From an uncultured Butyricicoccus sp. (GTDB lineage: Bacteria > Bacillota > Clostridia > Oscillospirales > Butyricicoccaceae), in NCBI GenBank assembly GCA_900544475.1, contig UQVU01000127.1:1-5088 (forward strand): a stretch of DNA of 5,088 bases, read 5' to 3'. The position numbers and the translations under genes were made by a program. Of this stretch, positions 1 to 5,088 are shown one piece after another. Each line of letters starts with the position of its first letter. Position 1 is the first letter of the stretch. Below the pieces are notes generated by a model. The model was not told where the DNA came from and did not search any database. It worked only from the letters and a program-made list of their open reading frames with translations.

Positions 1-88
1 CGAACTCGATGTTCGGGTTCTTCAGACCAGCGCGGAAAACCATACGGCCGATACGGCCAAAGCCATTGATACCTACTTTGATACCCAT
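1..88 (-). CDS. gap: Glyceraldehyde-3-phosphate dehydrogenase, N-terminal fragment (cut by window edge)
   Basis: The first 29 residues are present, and the gene continues past the left edge. The enzyme oxidises and phosphorylates glyceraldehyde 3-phosphate to 1,3-bisphosphoglycerate with NAD(P)+ in cytoplasmic glycolysis. The protein opens [15 protein letters not shown], the classic GAPDH start carrying the Rossmann dinucleotide-binding motif GxGxxG (G9, G11, G14 with R12). It continues [14 protein letters not shown]. The ATG at 88-86 is preceded by AGGAGGA (complement of 97-103) at good spacing, and the protein starts exactly where family members do. The catalytic Cys lies outside the window, so NAD versus NADP type cannot be judged. 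It is transcribed away from the kinase gene to the right. Confidence 0.95.
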   Translation of the reverse strand, partial: MGIKVGINGFGRIGRMVFRAGLKNPNIEF

Positions 89-143
89 TTCAGTGTTCCT
101 CCTAAAAATGTTGAAGTTTGAAATACTTTTAGTAGATACATTT

Positions 144-173
144 ATTATACACTAAAGCGCGTGCAGACCGCAA
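144..173 (-). promoter_or_regulatory. Sigma-A-type promoter of gap
   Basis: Read on the minus strand, a perfect -10 TATAAT (complement of 144-149) lies 18 bases downstream of a partial -35 TTGCGG (complement of 168-173). Transcription would start near 137, giving a leader of about 50 bases that contains the AGGAGGA ribosome site. Position and strand fit gap well. The -35 matches the consensus clearly only in its TTG. Confidence 0.65.
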
Positions 174-256
174 GGTGTAATATTTGTGATTTTTTTGTCA
201 TCGCCAGTCGGATTTTTGTACACATTTCATCTACCCGCCCCTGCTCTTTCCGCTCT

Positions 257-265
257 TTATCCACA
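257..265 (+). promoter_or_regulatory. Consensus DnaA-box 9-mer (TTATCCACA)
   Basis: The bases match the consensus TTATNCACA exactly and lie between the divergent gap and kinase transcription units. A one-mismatch copy (TTTTCCACA) lies at 452-460. There is no tight cluster, no adjacent AT-rich unwinding element and no dnaA or dnaN gene, so this is not a replication origin. It could be a DnaA regulatory site or a chance match. Confidence 0.3.
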
Positions 266-335
266 AAGTAACCAATATCACAATGACCCTACAAAAAATT
301 ACCCAGAAAAACTTTCAAATTATCGTACATTCAAC

Positions 336-366
336 TGTCGCTTTTCTGCTTCATCTACGGTATAAT
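336..366 (+). promoter_or_regulatory. Candidate promoter for the kinase gene
   Basis: A perfect -10 TATAAT sits at 361-366 in a low-GC stretch. The -35 is poor: the best-placed hexamer is TGTCGC at 336-341, with a long 19-base spacer. If used, transcription would begin near 373 and leave a leader of about 260 bases before the kinase start. No better plus-strand promoter was found closer to the gene. Confidence 0.35.
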
Positions 367-630
367 CAGTATATCTATACAAGTCCTTTCCGCGCCATGC
401 TCAGCATATGCGTTTTCTCCCCGGATTATACAGCGTATCGCTCCATGTGTTTTTTCCACAGAGCCGCAGATACTATCTATCCGGCAAAGCGTCTGACACC
501 GGCGCACTCAGGCGCTGCTGTGCCTTCCGCACGGCAGAATAGATACGCGCAAAATGGGGAACGCCCCGGAAATATCCGTTCCACCGCGCTCCGTATTTCC
601 GAATAAATTTTTTATCAGGAGGAAAATACT
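367..630 (+). other. Hairpin-rich non-coding region, possible long 5' leader of the kinase gene
   Basis: No convincing gene is seen here. The stretch contains several inverted repeats on the plus strand: ATGCT/AGCAT at 397-407, AGCG/CGCT around TAT at 432-442, and a 9-bp stem (one T-G wobble) with arms 515-523 and 529-537 around CTTCC. A further 6-bp GGAACG/CGTTCC stem has its left arm within the GGGGAACG at about 555-562. ATAGATA at 539-545 could pair with TATCTAT at either 372-378 or 474-480. The region ends in AGGAGG (617-622), 8 bases before the kinase ATG. It matches no riboswitch or small RNA that I recognise. Confidence 0.3.
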
Positions 631-1740
631 ATGAACAAGGATCTTCAAGCTCTGCTCAATGACGATGCCTGCCGCGCAGCCATCTCTCAGGCGCCGGCCG
701 ATGTTGCCGCTCTCTTGCTTGCCGGTGAAGCCGGCGAGATCATCACCCAGAACGACGCGGCATCCGAACTGTTCCACCTGGATGACGGCGACCTTCTCGC
801 CACCGCTTTCTCCGACGAGGCGAACGACCTGATCTGCGACTGTGCCGACACCGGCAAGGAGCAGCACATGACTGAAAACTGCTTCGGCCGTCTGTACTAC
901 CTGACCGCCGTACCGCACGAGAAAAACGTGCTCGTCGTACTGAAGCCGCTGCCGAACACCTCCAAGACCGGCGCATACTTCGCGTGCATGGATACGTTCT
1001 CCCGCAGCGTCACCCAGCTGCACCGTCTGCTCCCGCTCGTCACCGACCCGCAGGCAGCAGCCGCGCTCACCCGTGAGGCCGGCCGCCTTCAGCGCACCGC
1101 GTTCCATCTTTCCGAGCTGCTGAACCCGCCGATTTACGGAACGATGCGCATCACCGGCTGCGACCTGTCCCGCCTGTGCTCGGATGCCGCGAATAACGTC
1201 AGCCGCCGCCTGCCCGAGGGCAAGCGCGACTGCATCGCCCTCAACGTCCCGATGCAGTGCGAAGCACAGCTTGACGTCGTGCGCGTCCGTGCAGCGCTCT
1301 ACAACCTGCTCACGAACGCTGTCGCCGTTTCTCAGGAGCAGGGCAGCGTCAGCCTGACGCTTACGGTCGAGAACCGTCCGGCTTATGACGGCGAAACGAT
1401 CGACTGGGCGGTTATCACCGTCAGCGACCGCGGCCCCGGCCTGTCCGCCGACAAGCTCGAAAGTGCTCTCACCGCATGGCGCACCTCTCTGATGCAGCAC
1501 GAGCAGCTCCAGGCTGCCAACGGCCGTCTGTATCAGGGCATGGGCCTCGCCTACGCGCAGCTCGTTGCTCAGGCGCACGAAGGCGAGTTCACCTGTGAGC
1601 AGCGCCCGGACGGCGGCTCCGCCATTCGCTTCGCCGTTCCGCTGTTCGAGCCGAACATCGACAAGGGCGAGCCCTCCTACCGCGACTACTTCTTCGCGCC
1701 TCTCTCCGTCGAGGACGTAGAGCTGAGCGTCATGGAATAA
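631..1740 (+). CDS. Soluble histidine-kinase-like ATPase with non-canonical phosphoacceptor region
   Basis: This 369-residue cytoplasmic protein has no signal peptide or membrane segment. Residues about 20-105 look like a PAS-type sensory fold (inferred from the kinase architecture). Residues about 118-165 are helical and occupy the DHp position. Residues about 210-338 form a GHKL ATPase domain: N-box LYNLLTNAV (N225, N229), G1 box DRGPG (D266, G268, G270), G2 box GMGL (303-306) and a closing GGSAIRFAVPL strand. The canonical HE-x-R-x-P H-box is absent; the closest segment, TQLHRLLPLV, has H131 followed by Arg instead of Glu/Asp. An acidic tail follows residue 340. The start is supported by AGGAGG 8 bases upstream. 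No response regulator lies beside it, so partner and signal are unknown. It may be a divergent kinase, a phosphotransferase or a pseudokinase. Confidence 0.8.
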   Translation: MNKDLQALLNDDACRAAISQAPADVAALLLAGEAGEIITQNDAASELFHLDDGDLLATAFSDEANDLICDCADTGKEQHMTENCFGRLYYLTAVPHEKNVLVVLKPLPNTSKTGAYFACMDTFSRSVTQLHRLLPLVTDPQAAAALTREAGRLQRTAFHLSELLNPPIYGTMRITGCDLSRLCSDAANNVSRRLPEGKRDCIALNVPMQCEAQLDVVRVRAALYNLLTNAVAVSQEQGSVSLTLTVENRPAYDGETIDWAVITVSDRGPGLSADKLESALTAWRTSLMQHEQLQAANGRLYQGMGLAYAQLVAQAHEGEFTCEQRPDGGSAIRFAVPLFEPNIDKGEPSYRDYFFAPLSVEDVELSVME

Positions 1741-1756
1741 AAAATTCAGAAAATAC

Positions 1757-1793
1757 AAAAGCAGGAACAGTTGTAACGCTGTCCCTGCTTTTT
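1757..1793. terminator. Intrinsic terminator, probably bidirectional
   Basis: The left arm AAAAGCAGG-A-ACAG (1757-1770) pairs with CTGT-C-CCTGCTTTT (from 1779), with one A-C mismatch and an 8-base loop. On the plus strand it is followed by a T run (1789-1793), 17 bases after the kinase stop. On the minus strand the same stem is followed by TTTTGTATTTT, so it could also end the convergent phosphatase transcript. Confidence 0.8.
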
Positions 1794-1823
1794 CCGTTAA
1801 TAAAGCTTTCAAAACCCTTTCAA

Positions 1824-1869
1824 CGCCCTACCGTAGGGCGGGGTGCCCTCACCCCGCCGCTCTCACGGT
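1824..1869. repeat. REP-like GC-rich inverted-repeat element
   Basis: Two overlapping hairpins are visible. CGCCCTAC/GTAGGGCG (1824-1831 and 1833-1840) has one base between its arms. GGCGGGGTG/CACCCCGCC (1837-1845 and 1850-1858) is a 9-bp stem around CCCT. They share 1837-1840 and so cannot both form. ACCGT (1830-1834) can also pair with ACGGT (1865-1869). There is no T tract directly after either stem, which argues against a simple terminator. From memory, similar GTAGGGCGGGGTG-type sequences are dispersed in gut clostridial genomes; copy number here is untested. Confidence 0.5.
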
Positions 1870-1884
1870 TTTTCGACAGTTTTT

Positions 1885-2670
1885 TTACGGGGCGATACAG
1901 CCCACGCCGTCCAGAATATAATGCGGGCGGTATGCGTAGTTCTCCACTTCCGCGCGCGAGGTGCAGCCGGAGAGCACCAGAACGGTATCCAGGCCGGTTT
2001 CGATGCCCGCAACGATGTCGGTATCCATGCGGTCGCCGATCATGACAGCCTCGTGCGAGTGCACACCCAGCAGGCGCAGACCCGTGCGCATCATGAGCGG
2101 GTTCGGCTTGCCGACATAGTACGCGGTCTTGCCGGTCGCAAGCTCGATCGGCGCCACCAGAGCGCGGCACGCCGGAATAATGCCCTGCTCGGACGGGCCG
2201 GTGAGGTCGGAGTTGGTCGCGATAAGACGCGCACCCTTGTTGACCAGATCGACCGCCTTGAGGATGGTCTGATAGTTATACGTGTTGGTTTCGCCCGCGA
2301 TGACGTAATCCGGGTCTACATCGTTCATGACGATGCCGGCCTCGTACAGTGCGCCGACCAGACCGGGAGCACCGATGACATACGCCGAAGCGTGCGGTTT
2401 CTGGCTCGCGATAAAGCGTGCGGTCGCAAGCGCGGAGGTGTAAAAATGCTCTTCTCCGATCTCCAGGCCCATGCGGGCGAGCTTCTGCTGAAGCTCAAGC
2501 GGCGAGCGCTCGGAGGAGTTGGTCAGGAAGAGAAAGCTCTTGTTCTCCTTCTGAAGCCACGCAACGAACTCCGTTACGCCGGGCAGCAGACGGTTGCCGT
2601 GATAGATAACACCGTCCATATCACAGATAAAGCCCTTCTTCTCGCGGAGAAGTTCCAGATTTTCAGCCAT
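1885..2670 (-). CDS. NagD-like HAD-IIA family phosphatase
   Basis: This 261-residue protein has the usual length for the HAD-IIA (NagD/PGP/AraL) group, Mg-dependent cytoplasmic phosphatases acting on sugar phosphates, nucleotides or related small molecules. Motif I is CDMDGVIY with nucleophile D17 and acid/base D19. Motif II is FLTNSS (T50). The C2-type cap covers roughly residues 75-180. Motif III is GKPNP (K188), and motif IV is GDRMDTDI (D213, D217). The C-terminal VLVLSG and YILDGV strands are typical. All catalytic residues are intact. The ATG follows AAAGGAG (complement of 2682-2688), spaced 11 bases away, slightly long. It has its own promoter and converges on the kinase gene. The substrate cannot be assigned; family members are often promiscuous. 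Confidence 0.93.
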   Translation of the reverse strand: MAENLELLREKKGFICDMDGVIYHGNRLLPGVTEFVAWLQKENKSFLFLTNSSERSPLELQQKLARMGLEIGEEHFYTSALATARFIASQKPHASAYVIGAPGLVGALYEAGIVMNDVDPDYVIAGETNTYNYQTILKAVDLVNKGARLIATNSDLTGPSEQGIIPACRALVAPIELATGKTAYYVGKPNPLMMRTGLRLLGVHSHEAVMIGDRMDTDIVAGIETGLDTVLVLSGCTSRAEVENYAYRPHYILDGVGCIAP

Positions 2671-2698
2671 ATTGCAGATTTCTCCTTTCGGGGTCTGT

Positions 2699-2720
2699 CG
2701 GCGGGTAAAACGGGCCGCCG
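2699..2720 (-). other. Hairpin in the phosphatase 5' leader
   Basis: CGGCGG (2699-2704) and CCGCCG (2715-2720) form a 6-bp GC stem with a 10-base loop. It lies between the predicted transcription start and the ribosome site of the phosphatase gene. It ends 10 bases upstream of the AAAGGAG site, so it does not mask it. It may only stabilise the mRNA. Confidence 0.3.
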
Positions 2721-2741
2721 GAATAGTTTATCCCACTGTTT

Positions 2742-2771
2742 ATTATGCGGCACAATTCCCCGGCGCGTCAA
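2742..2771 (-). promoter_or_regulatory. Sigma-A-type promoter of the HAD phosphatase gene
   Basis: On the minus strand, -35 TTGACG (complement of 2766-2771; five of six consensus bases) is followed after 18 bases by -10 CATAAT (complement of 2742-2747; five of six). The start would be near 2735, giving a leader of about 65 bases. A long palindrome lies about 30 bases upstream of the -35. Confidence 0.65.
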
Positions 2772-2800
2772 GAAAAATTTCTGTTAAAAACGGAATGTCT

Positions 2801-2828
2801 TTCGCTTGAAAACACGTTTTCAAGCGAA
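2801..2828. repeat. 28-bp near-perfect palindrome
   Basis: The arms TTCGCTTGAAAAC (2801-2813) and GTTTTCAAGCGAA (2816-2828) are exact complements around a 2-base centre (AC). The element lies between the acyltransferase-like gene's stop and the phosphatase promoter, centred about 80 bases upstream of the predicted phosphatase transcription start. It could be a binding site for a dimeric regulator. It could also be a transcript hairpin; on the minus strand the nearest T run begins 10 bases past the stem, too far for a classic terminator. Confidence 0.55.
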
Positions 2829-2850
2829 TATCGAAGAAAAACCGCAAACG

Positions 2851-2890
2851 GCTGAAAACTTCTGTTACAACGCTCCGACTGTTTTTCAGC
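2851..2890 (-). terminator. Weak stem-loop overlapping the stop codon of the acyltransferase-like gene
   Basis: GCTGAAAA (2851-2858) pairs with TTTTCAGC (2883-2890) over 8 bp with a 24-base loop, spanning the TGA stop at 2888-2886. On the minus strand a TTTTT run follows about 9 bases past the stem. Stem composition and the distance to the T run make this a weak terminator candidate; the palindrome at 2801-2828 is an alternative 3' end. Confidence 0.25.
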
Positions 2891-4193
2891 ACTCGCACTC
2901 CATGCCGTCGTAGCGCGTCACGACGAACGGATAGCTGCGCAGCTCCGGCTCGATGCCGACCTCGTGCAGGCCGCTCATCAGGTCGCCCACGACCTGCATA
3001 TCGTGGTCGCGCTGCGCTACCGACAGCTTCATCGTGTCGCCGTAGGACGAAACGAGCATGGCGAACGGCTGCACCGCGCACGGCAGGATCGCGCCGTAGT
3101 CGAGGATGTACGGGCGGCAGCTCTCCGGCATGGTGAAGCGGCCGACATTGGTGATGAGGAAGCTGTCCTCGAGGACGAAATCCTCCGTGAGCTTGCGGGC
3201 TGCCGCCATTTTGTCCGCGAGCGGCATATCCGCCTTGTGCAGCGTATCACAGCGGTCGGCCGACGCCTTGGCGCGGTAGAGCAGCTGTTCGCGCTGCATC
3301 TGGTCCTTCAGAAACGCCTTCGTGCGGCGGAATACCTCATCGAGCGGAAGCTCGCGGTATTCCGGCAGATACGGCAGGTCGATGAAGCAGATAAAGTACC
3401 GCGTCGTGACCGTCGGGAGCAGCGGCCGCAGATCGACCGGAATCTGTGTGATAACCGGCTTGTCGCCGCCGCCGAACTTGCGGTCGAACGCACGCATCAT
3501 GAGCGGCGCAACGATGGAAAGCGGGCTGACGCCGATTTTCTTCGCATAGTCATGCAGCTTCGAAAACGGGAAGGTCACCTCGCTCACGACCTCAGCGGCG
3601 TCCGCCTTCCACTGCACCTCGGGCGCATGGACCGCCTCCGGCTTTTTCCAGATGCCCTCGGGCGAAAACTCGCGGTCGGCGAGCTGCTCATAGCCGTCGG
3701 CGCTCTCCTCCGGCGTCCAGTGCGTATCCATGGTGCGGACCGTGCCGTCGTTCTCGACCGGACAGCCGCAGTTCAGTAGATACTGGAACAGCACGCAGCG
3801 GATGAACTCCTCGAAGCCGCGTCCGTCCGAAATCGAGTGCTGATACTCCATGTAGATGGTGTTCTCGTGGTAGCCGACGAGGAACAGATAGCCATTCGTG
3901 TCGGCCGAGCCGATGGTGTAGCGCGTGGACACGCCGTCGAACGGCAGCACGACCGCCGGGCGCACGTTGGTACGGTAGCGGAAGCCGGTTTCGGTACGCT
4001 CGACGCTCATCATCATGTGCGGAAAGCGCAGCAGTGCCTGCTCGACCGCCTCGCGCAGCTTGTCCGGCTTCACCCTGTCCTTCATGCGGATGGTGTGGCG
4101 CGGCACGCACGCCACGGTTTCATGTGTGTTATAGAGAAAAATTTTCGCGTAGCTGTCCGTGCGCAGACGCGGATCGTTCATCATGTTCATCAT
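2886..4193 (-). CDS. Condensation-domain / alcohol-acetyltransferase-like protein (CoA-dependent acyltransferase superfamily)
   Basis: This 435-residue protein has no membrane segments. The key motif is QHSISDG at 118-124, matching the HxxxDG catalytic signature (H119, D123, G124) of the superfamily that includes NRPS condensation domains, PapA and alcohol acetyltransferases; the first His of HHxxxDG is replaced by Gln. PVDLRPLLP (252-260) and LITNVGRF (346-353) resemble conserved second-half positions of the family. The length fits one two-lobed condensation-type domain, without carrier, adenylation or ketosynthase partners. Family members acylate alcohols or amines from thioester donors; the substrate here is unknown. 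The start at 4193 follows GGGAGGG (complement of 4201-4207) at 7 bases; the ATG at 4190 is also possible. The protein ends MECEC. It is divergent from rnhA and appears to be its own transcription unit. Confidence 0.72.
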   Translation of the reverse strand: MMNMMNDPRLRTDSYAKIFLYNTHETVACVPRHTIRMKDRVKPDKLREAVEQALLRFPHMMMSVERTETGFRYRTNVRPAVVLPFDGVSTRYTIGSADTNGYLFLVGYHENTIYMEYQHSISDGRGFEEFIRCVLFQYLLNCGCPVENDGTVRTMDTHWTPEESADGYEQLADREFSPEGIWKKPEAVHAPEVQWKADAAEVVSEVTFPFSKLHDYAKKIGVSPLSIVAPLMMRAFDRKFGGGDKPVITQIPVDLRPLLPTVTTRYFICFIDLPYLPEYRELPLDEVFRRTKAFLKDQMQREQLLYRAKASADRCDTLHKADMPLADKMAAARKLTEDFVLEDSFLITNVGRFTMPESCRPYILDYGAILPCAVQPFAMLVSSYGDTMKLSVAQRDHDMQVVGDLMSGLHEVGIEPELRSYPFVVTRYDGMECEC

Positions 4194-4251
4194 AATTTTG
4201 CCCTCCCGGAATGGTTCCTGTCCCTGTGTTCTGTCCGTTTCTTCCAGTTTC

Positions 4252-4280
4252 AGTGTAGCATTCCGAAGGGTATTTGTAAA
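4252..4280 (-). promoter_or_regulatory. Promoter of the acyltransferase-like gene
   Basis: On the minus strand, -35 TTTACA (complement of 4275-4280; five of six consensus bases) is followed after exactly 17 bases by -10 TACACT (complement of 4252-4257). An extended TGC precedes the -10. The start would be near 4245, giving a leader of about 50 bases with the GGGAGGG site. Confidence 0.55.
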
Positions 4281-4306
4281 TCATTTCGTGTCGATTTTGT
4301 ATAGTA

Positions 4307-4315
4307 TTGTCCACA
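4307..4315 (+). promoter_or_regulatory. DnaA-box-like 9-mer (one mismatch)
   Basis: TTGTCCACA differs from the DnaA consensus TTATNCACA at one base and lies between the divergent acyltransferase-like and rnhA promoters. A single imperfect copy in an AT-rich stretch may be chance. Confidence 0.15.
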
Positions 4316-4405
4316 AGTTTTACATTATGTGCAATATTTTGCCGCACAGTATGTCTGGTATAGATACACTTCTTCGGATATTCTCCACGCTGTATACGCT
4401 CCCCG

Positions 4406-4434
4406 TTGCGAAGACAAGAGAGATATGATATGAT
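4406..4434 (+). promoter_or_regulatory. Promoter of rnhA
   Basis: TTGCGA (4406-4411) and TATGAT (4429-4434) are separated by 17 bases, and the -10 is preceded by TGA, an extended -10. Transcription would start near 4441, about 22 bases upstream of the chosen ATG at 4463. This excludes the upstream in-frame TTG at 4406 and ATG at 4430 as starts on this transcript. Confidence 0.65.
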
Positions 4435-4462
4435 AAATGCAATTCAGAAAACGAGGTTCAAC

Positions 4463-4900
<438 letters not shown>

Positions 4901-4919
4901 AACAGAAAACCGCGCAGAA

Positions 4920-4950
4920 AAGGCTGCTCCATTCACACAGGAGCAGCCTT
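4920..4950. terminator. Strong hairpin after rnhA, possibly bidirectional
   Basis: AAGGCTGCTCC (4920-4930) and GGAGCAGCCTT (4940-4950) form a perfect 11-bp stem around a 9-base loop, 19 bases after the rnhA stop. On the plus strand the following bases are not T-rich until 4969. On the minus strand the stem is followed directly by TTTTC. It therefore looks at least as suited to ending a convergent minus-strand transcript from beyond the right edge. Confidence 0.7.
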
Positions 4951-4986
4951 CAGTCTATCTAAAGTCAATTTTTTGAGAATACAGTG

Positions 4987-5083
4987 TTTCGCGCGGTAGC
5001 GCGCATGAAATAGATTTTGCAACGCAAAATCATAAAAACCGGGAGCATGGCCCAGGCCACCCTCTCTTGCCGCTATGCGGCAA
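4987..5083. repeat. Cluster of four inverted repeats, truncated at the window edge
   Basis: Four short stems follow each other closely. CGCGC/GCGCG (4990-4994, 4999-5003) has TTT/AAA flanks. GATTTTGC/GCAAAATC (5013-5020, 5024-5031) encloses AAC. TGGCC/GGCCA (5048-5052, 5055-5059) encloses CA. TTGCCGC/GCGGCAA (5067-5073, 5077-5083) encloses TAT. No coding potential is seen. The pattern resembles dispersed multi-hairpin intergenic repeats that I recall from gut clostridia, where a GAGAGGGTG-like block recurs (here on the minus strand at about 5058-5066). Its extent to the right is unknown. Confidence 0.45.
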
Positions 5084-5088
5084 TTCAC

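Noticed and set aside
283..606. 107-residue plus-strand open frame upstream of the kinase
   Set aside because: It lacks a good ribosome site, spans the TATAAT at 361-366, shows no domain, and its composition is unlike the real genes nearby.
180..630. Replication-origin-like region suggested by DnaA-box matches
   Set aside because: Only one perfect and one imperfect 9-mer, widely spaced, with no clear unwinding element and no dnaA, dnaN or partition genes nearby.
508..1812. 434-residue minus-strand open frame opposite the kinase gene
   Set aside because: It is a shadow of the GC-rich codon usage of the kinase gene: it lies antisense to it, has no recognisable domain, and runs through the terminator at 1757-1793. 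The plus-strand frame has clear GHKL motifs and a strong ribosome site.
1843..2787. 314-residue plus-strand open frame opposite the phosphatase
   Set aside because: It is antisense to a gene with all four HAD motifs intact, and it crosses the REP-like repeat and the phosphatase promoter; no domain was recognised.
2964..3779. 271-residue plus-strand open frame opposite the acyltransferase-like gene
   Set aside because: Arg-, Ala- and His-rich composition with no motifs is typical of an antisense shadow in GC-rich coding DNA.
4987..5088. CRISPR array or attachment site at the right edge
   Set aside because: The stems are all different in sequence and there is no repeat-spacer periodicity, integrase gene or tRNA.

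Overview
This 5.1-kb window looks like an ordinary chromosomal stretch of a moderately GC-rich Firmicute, probably a gut clostridium of the Oscillospiraceae/Butyricicoccaceae type. This is inferred from strong AGGAGG-type ribosome binding sites, sigma-A-like promoters, GC-rich third codon positions with AT-rich intergenic regions, and hairpin-rich intergenic repeats. No plasmid, phage, IS or CRISPR hallmarks are visible.

Layout from left to right: (1) the 5' end of gap (glyceraldehyde-3-phosphate dehydrogenase, minus strand), running off the left edge, with its promoter. (2) A roughly 540-base gap-to-kinase region with a consensus DnaA 9-mer, a candidate plus-strand promoter and a hairpin-rich stretch that could be a long 5' leader. 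(3) A soluble histidine-kinase-like ATPase (plus strand) without a normal H-box. (4) An apparently bidirectional terminator and a short REP-like GC-rich inverted repeat between the convergent kinase and phosphatase genes. (5) A NagD-like HAD-IIA phosphatase (minus). (6) A near-perfect 28-bp palindrome just upstream of the phosphatase promoter. (7) A standalone condensation-domain / alcohol-acetyltransferase-like protein (minus). (8) A divergent promoter region. (9) rnhA, ribonuclease HI (plus), with a strong terminator-like hairpin. (10) A right-edge cluster of four closely spaced inverted repeats, cut by the window end.

The genes do not form an obvious pathway. Each appears to have its own promoter, and strand switches occur at most boundaries, so this reads as a series of single-gene transcription units rather than an operon or defence/biosynthetic island. 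The least routine items are the kinase with the missing H-box and its long structured upstream region, the orphan acyltransferase-like protein, the 28-bp palindrome, and the two intergenic hairpin repeats. None is strong evidence of a new system on sequence alone.
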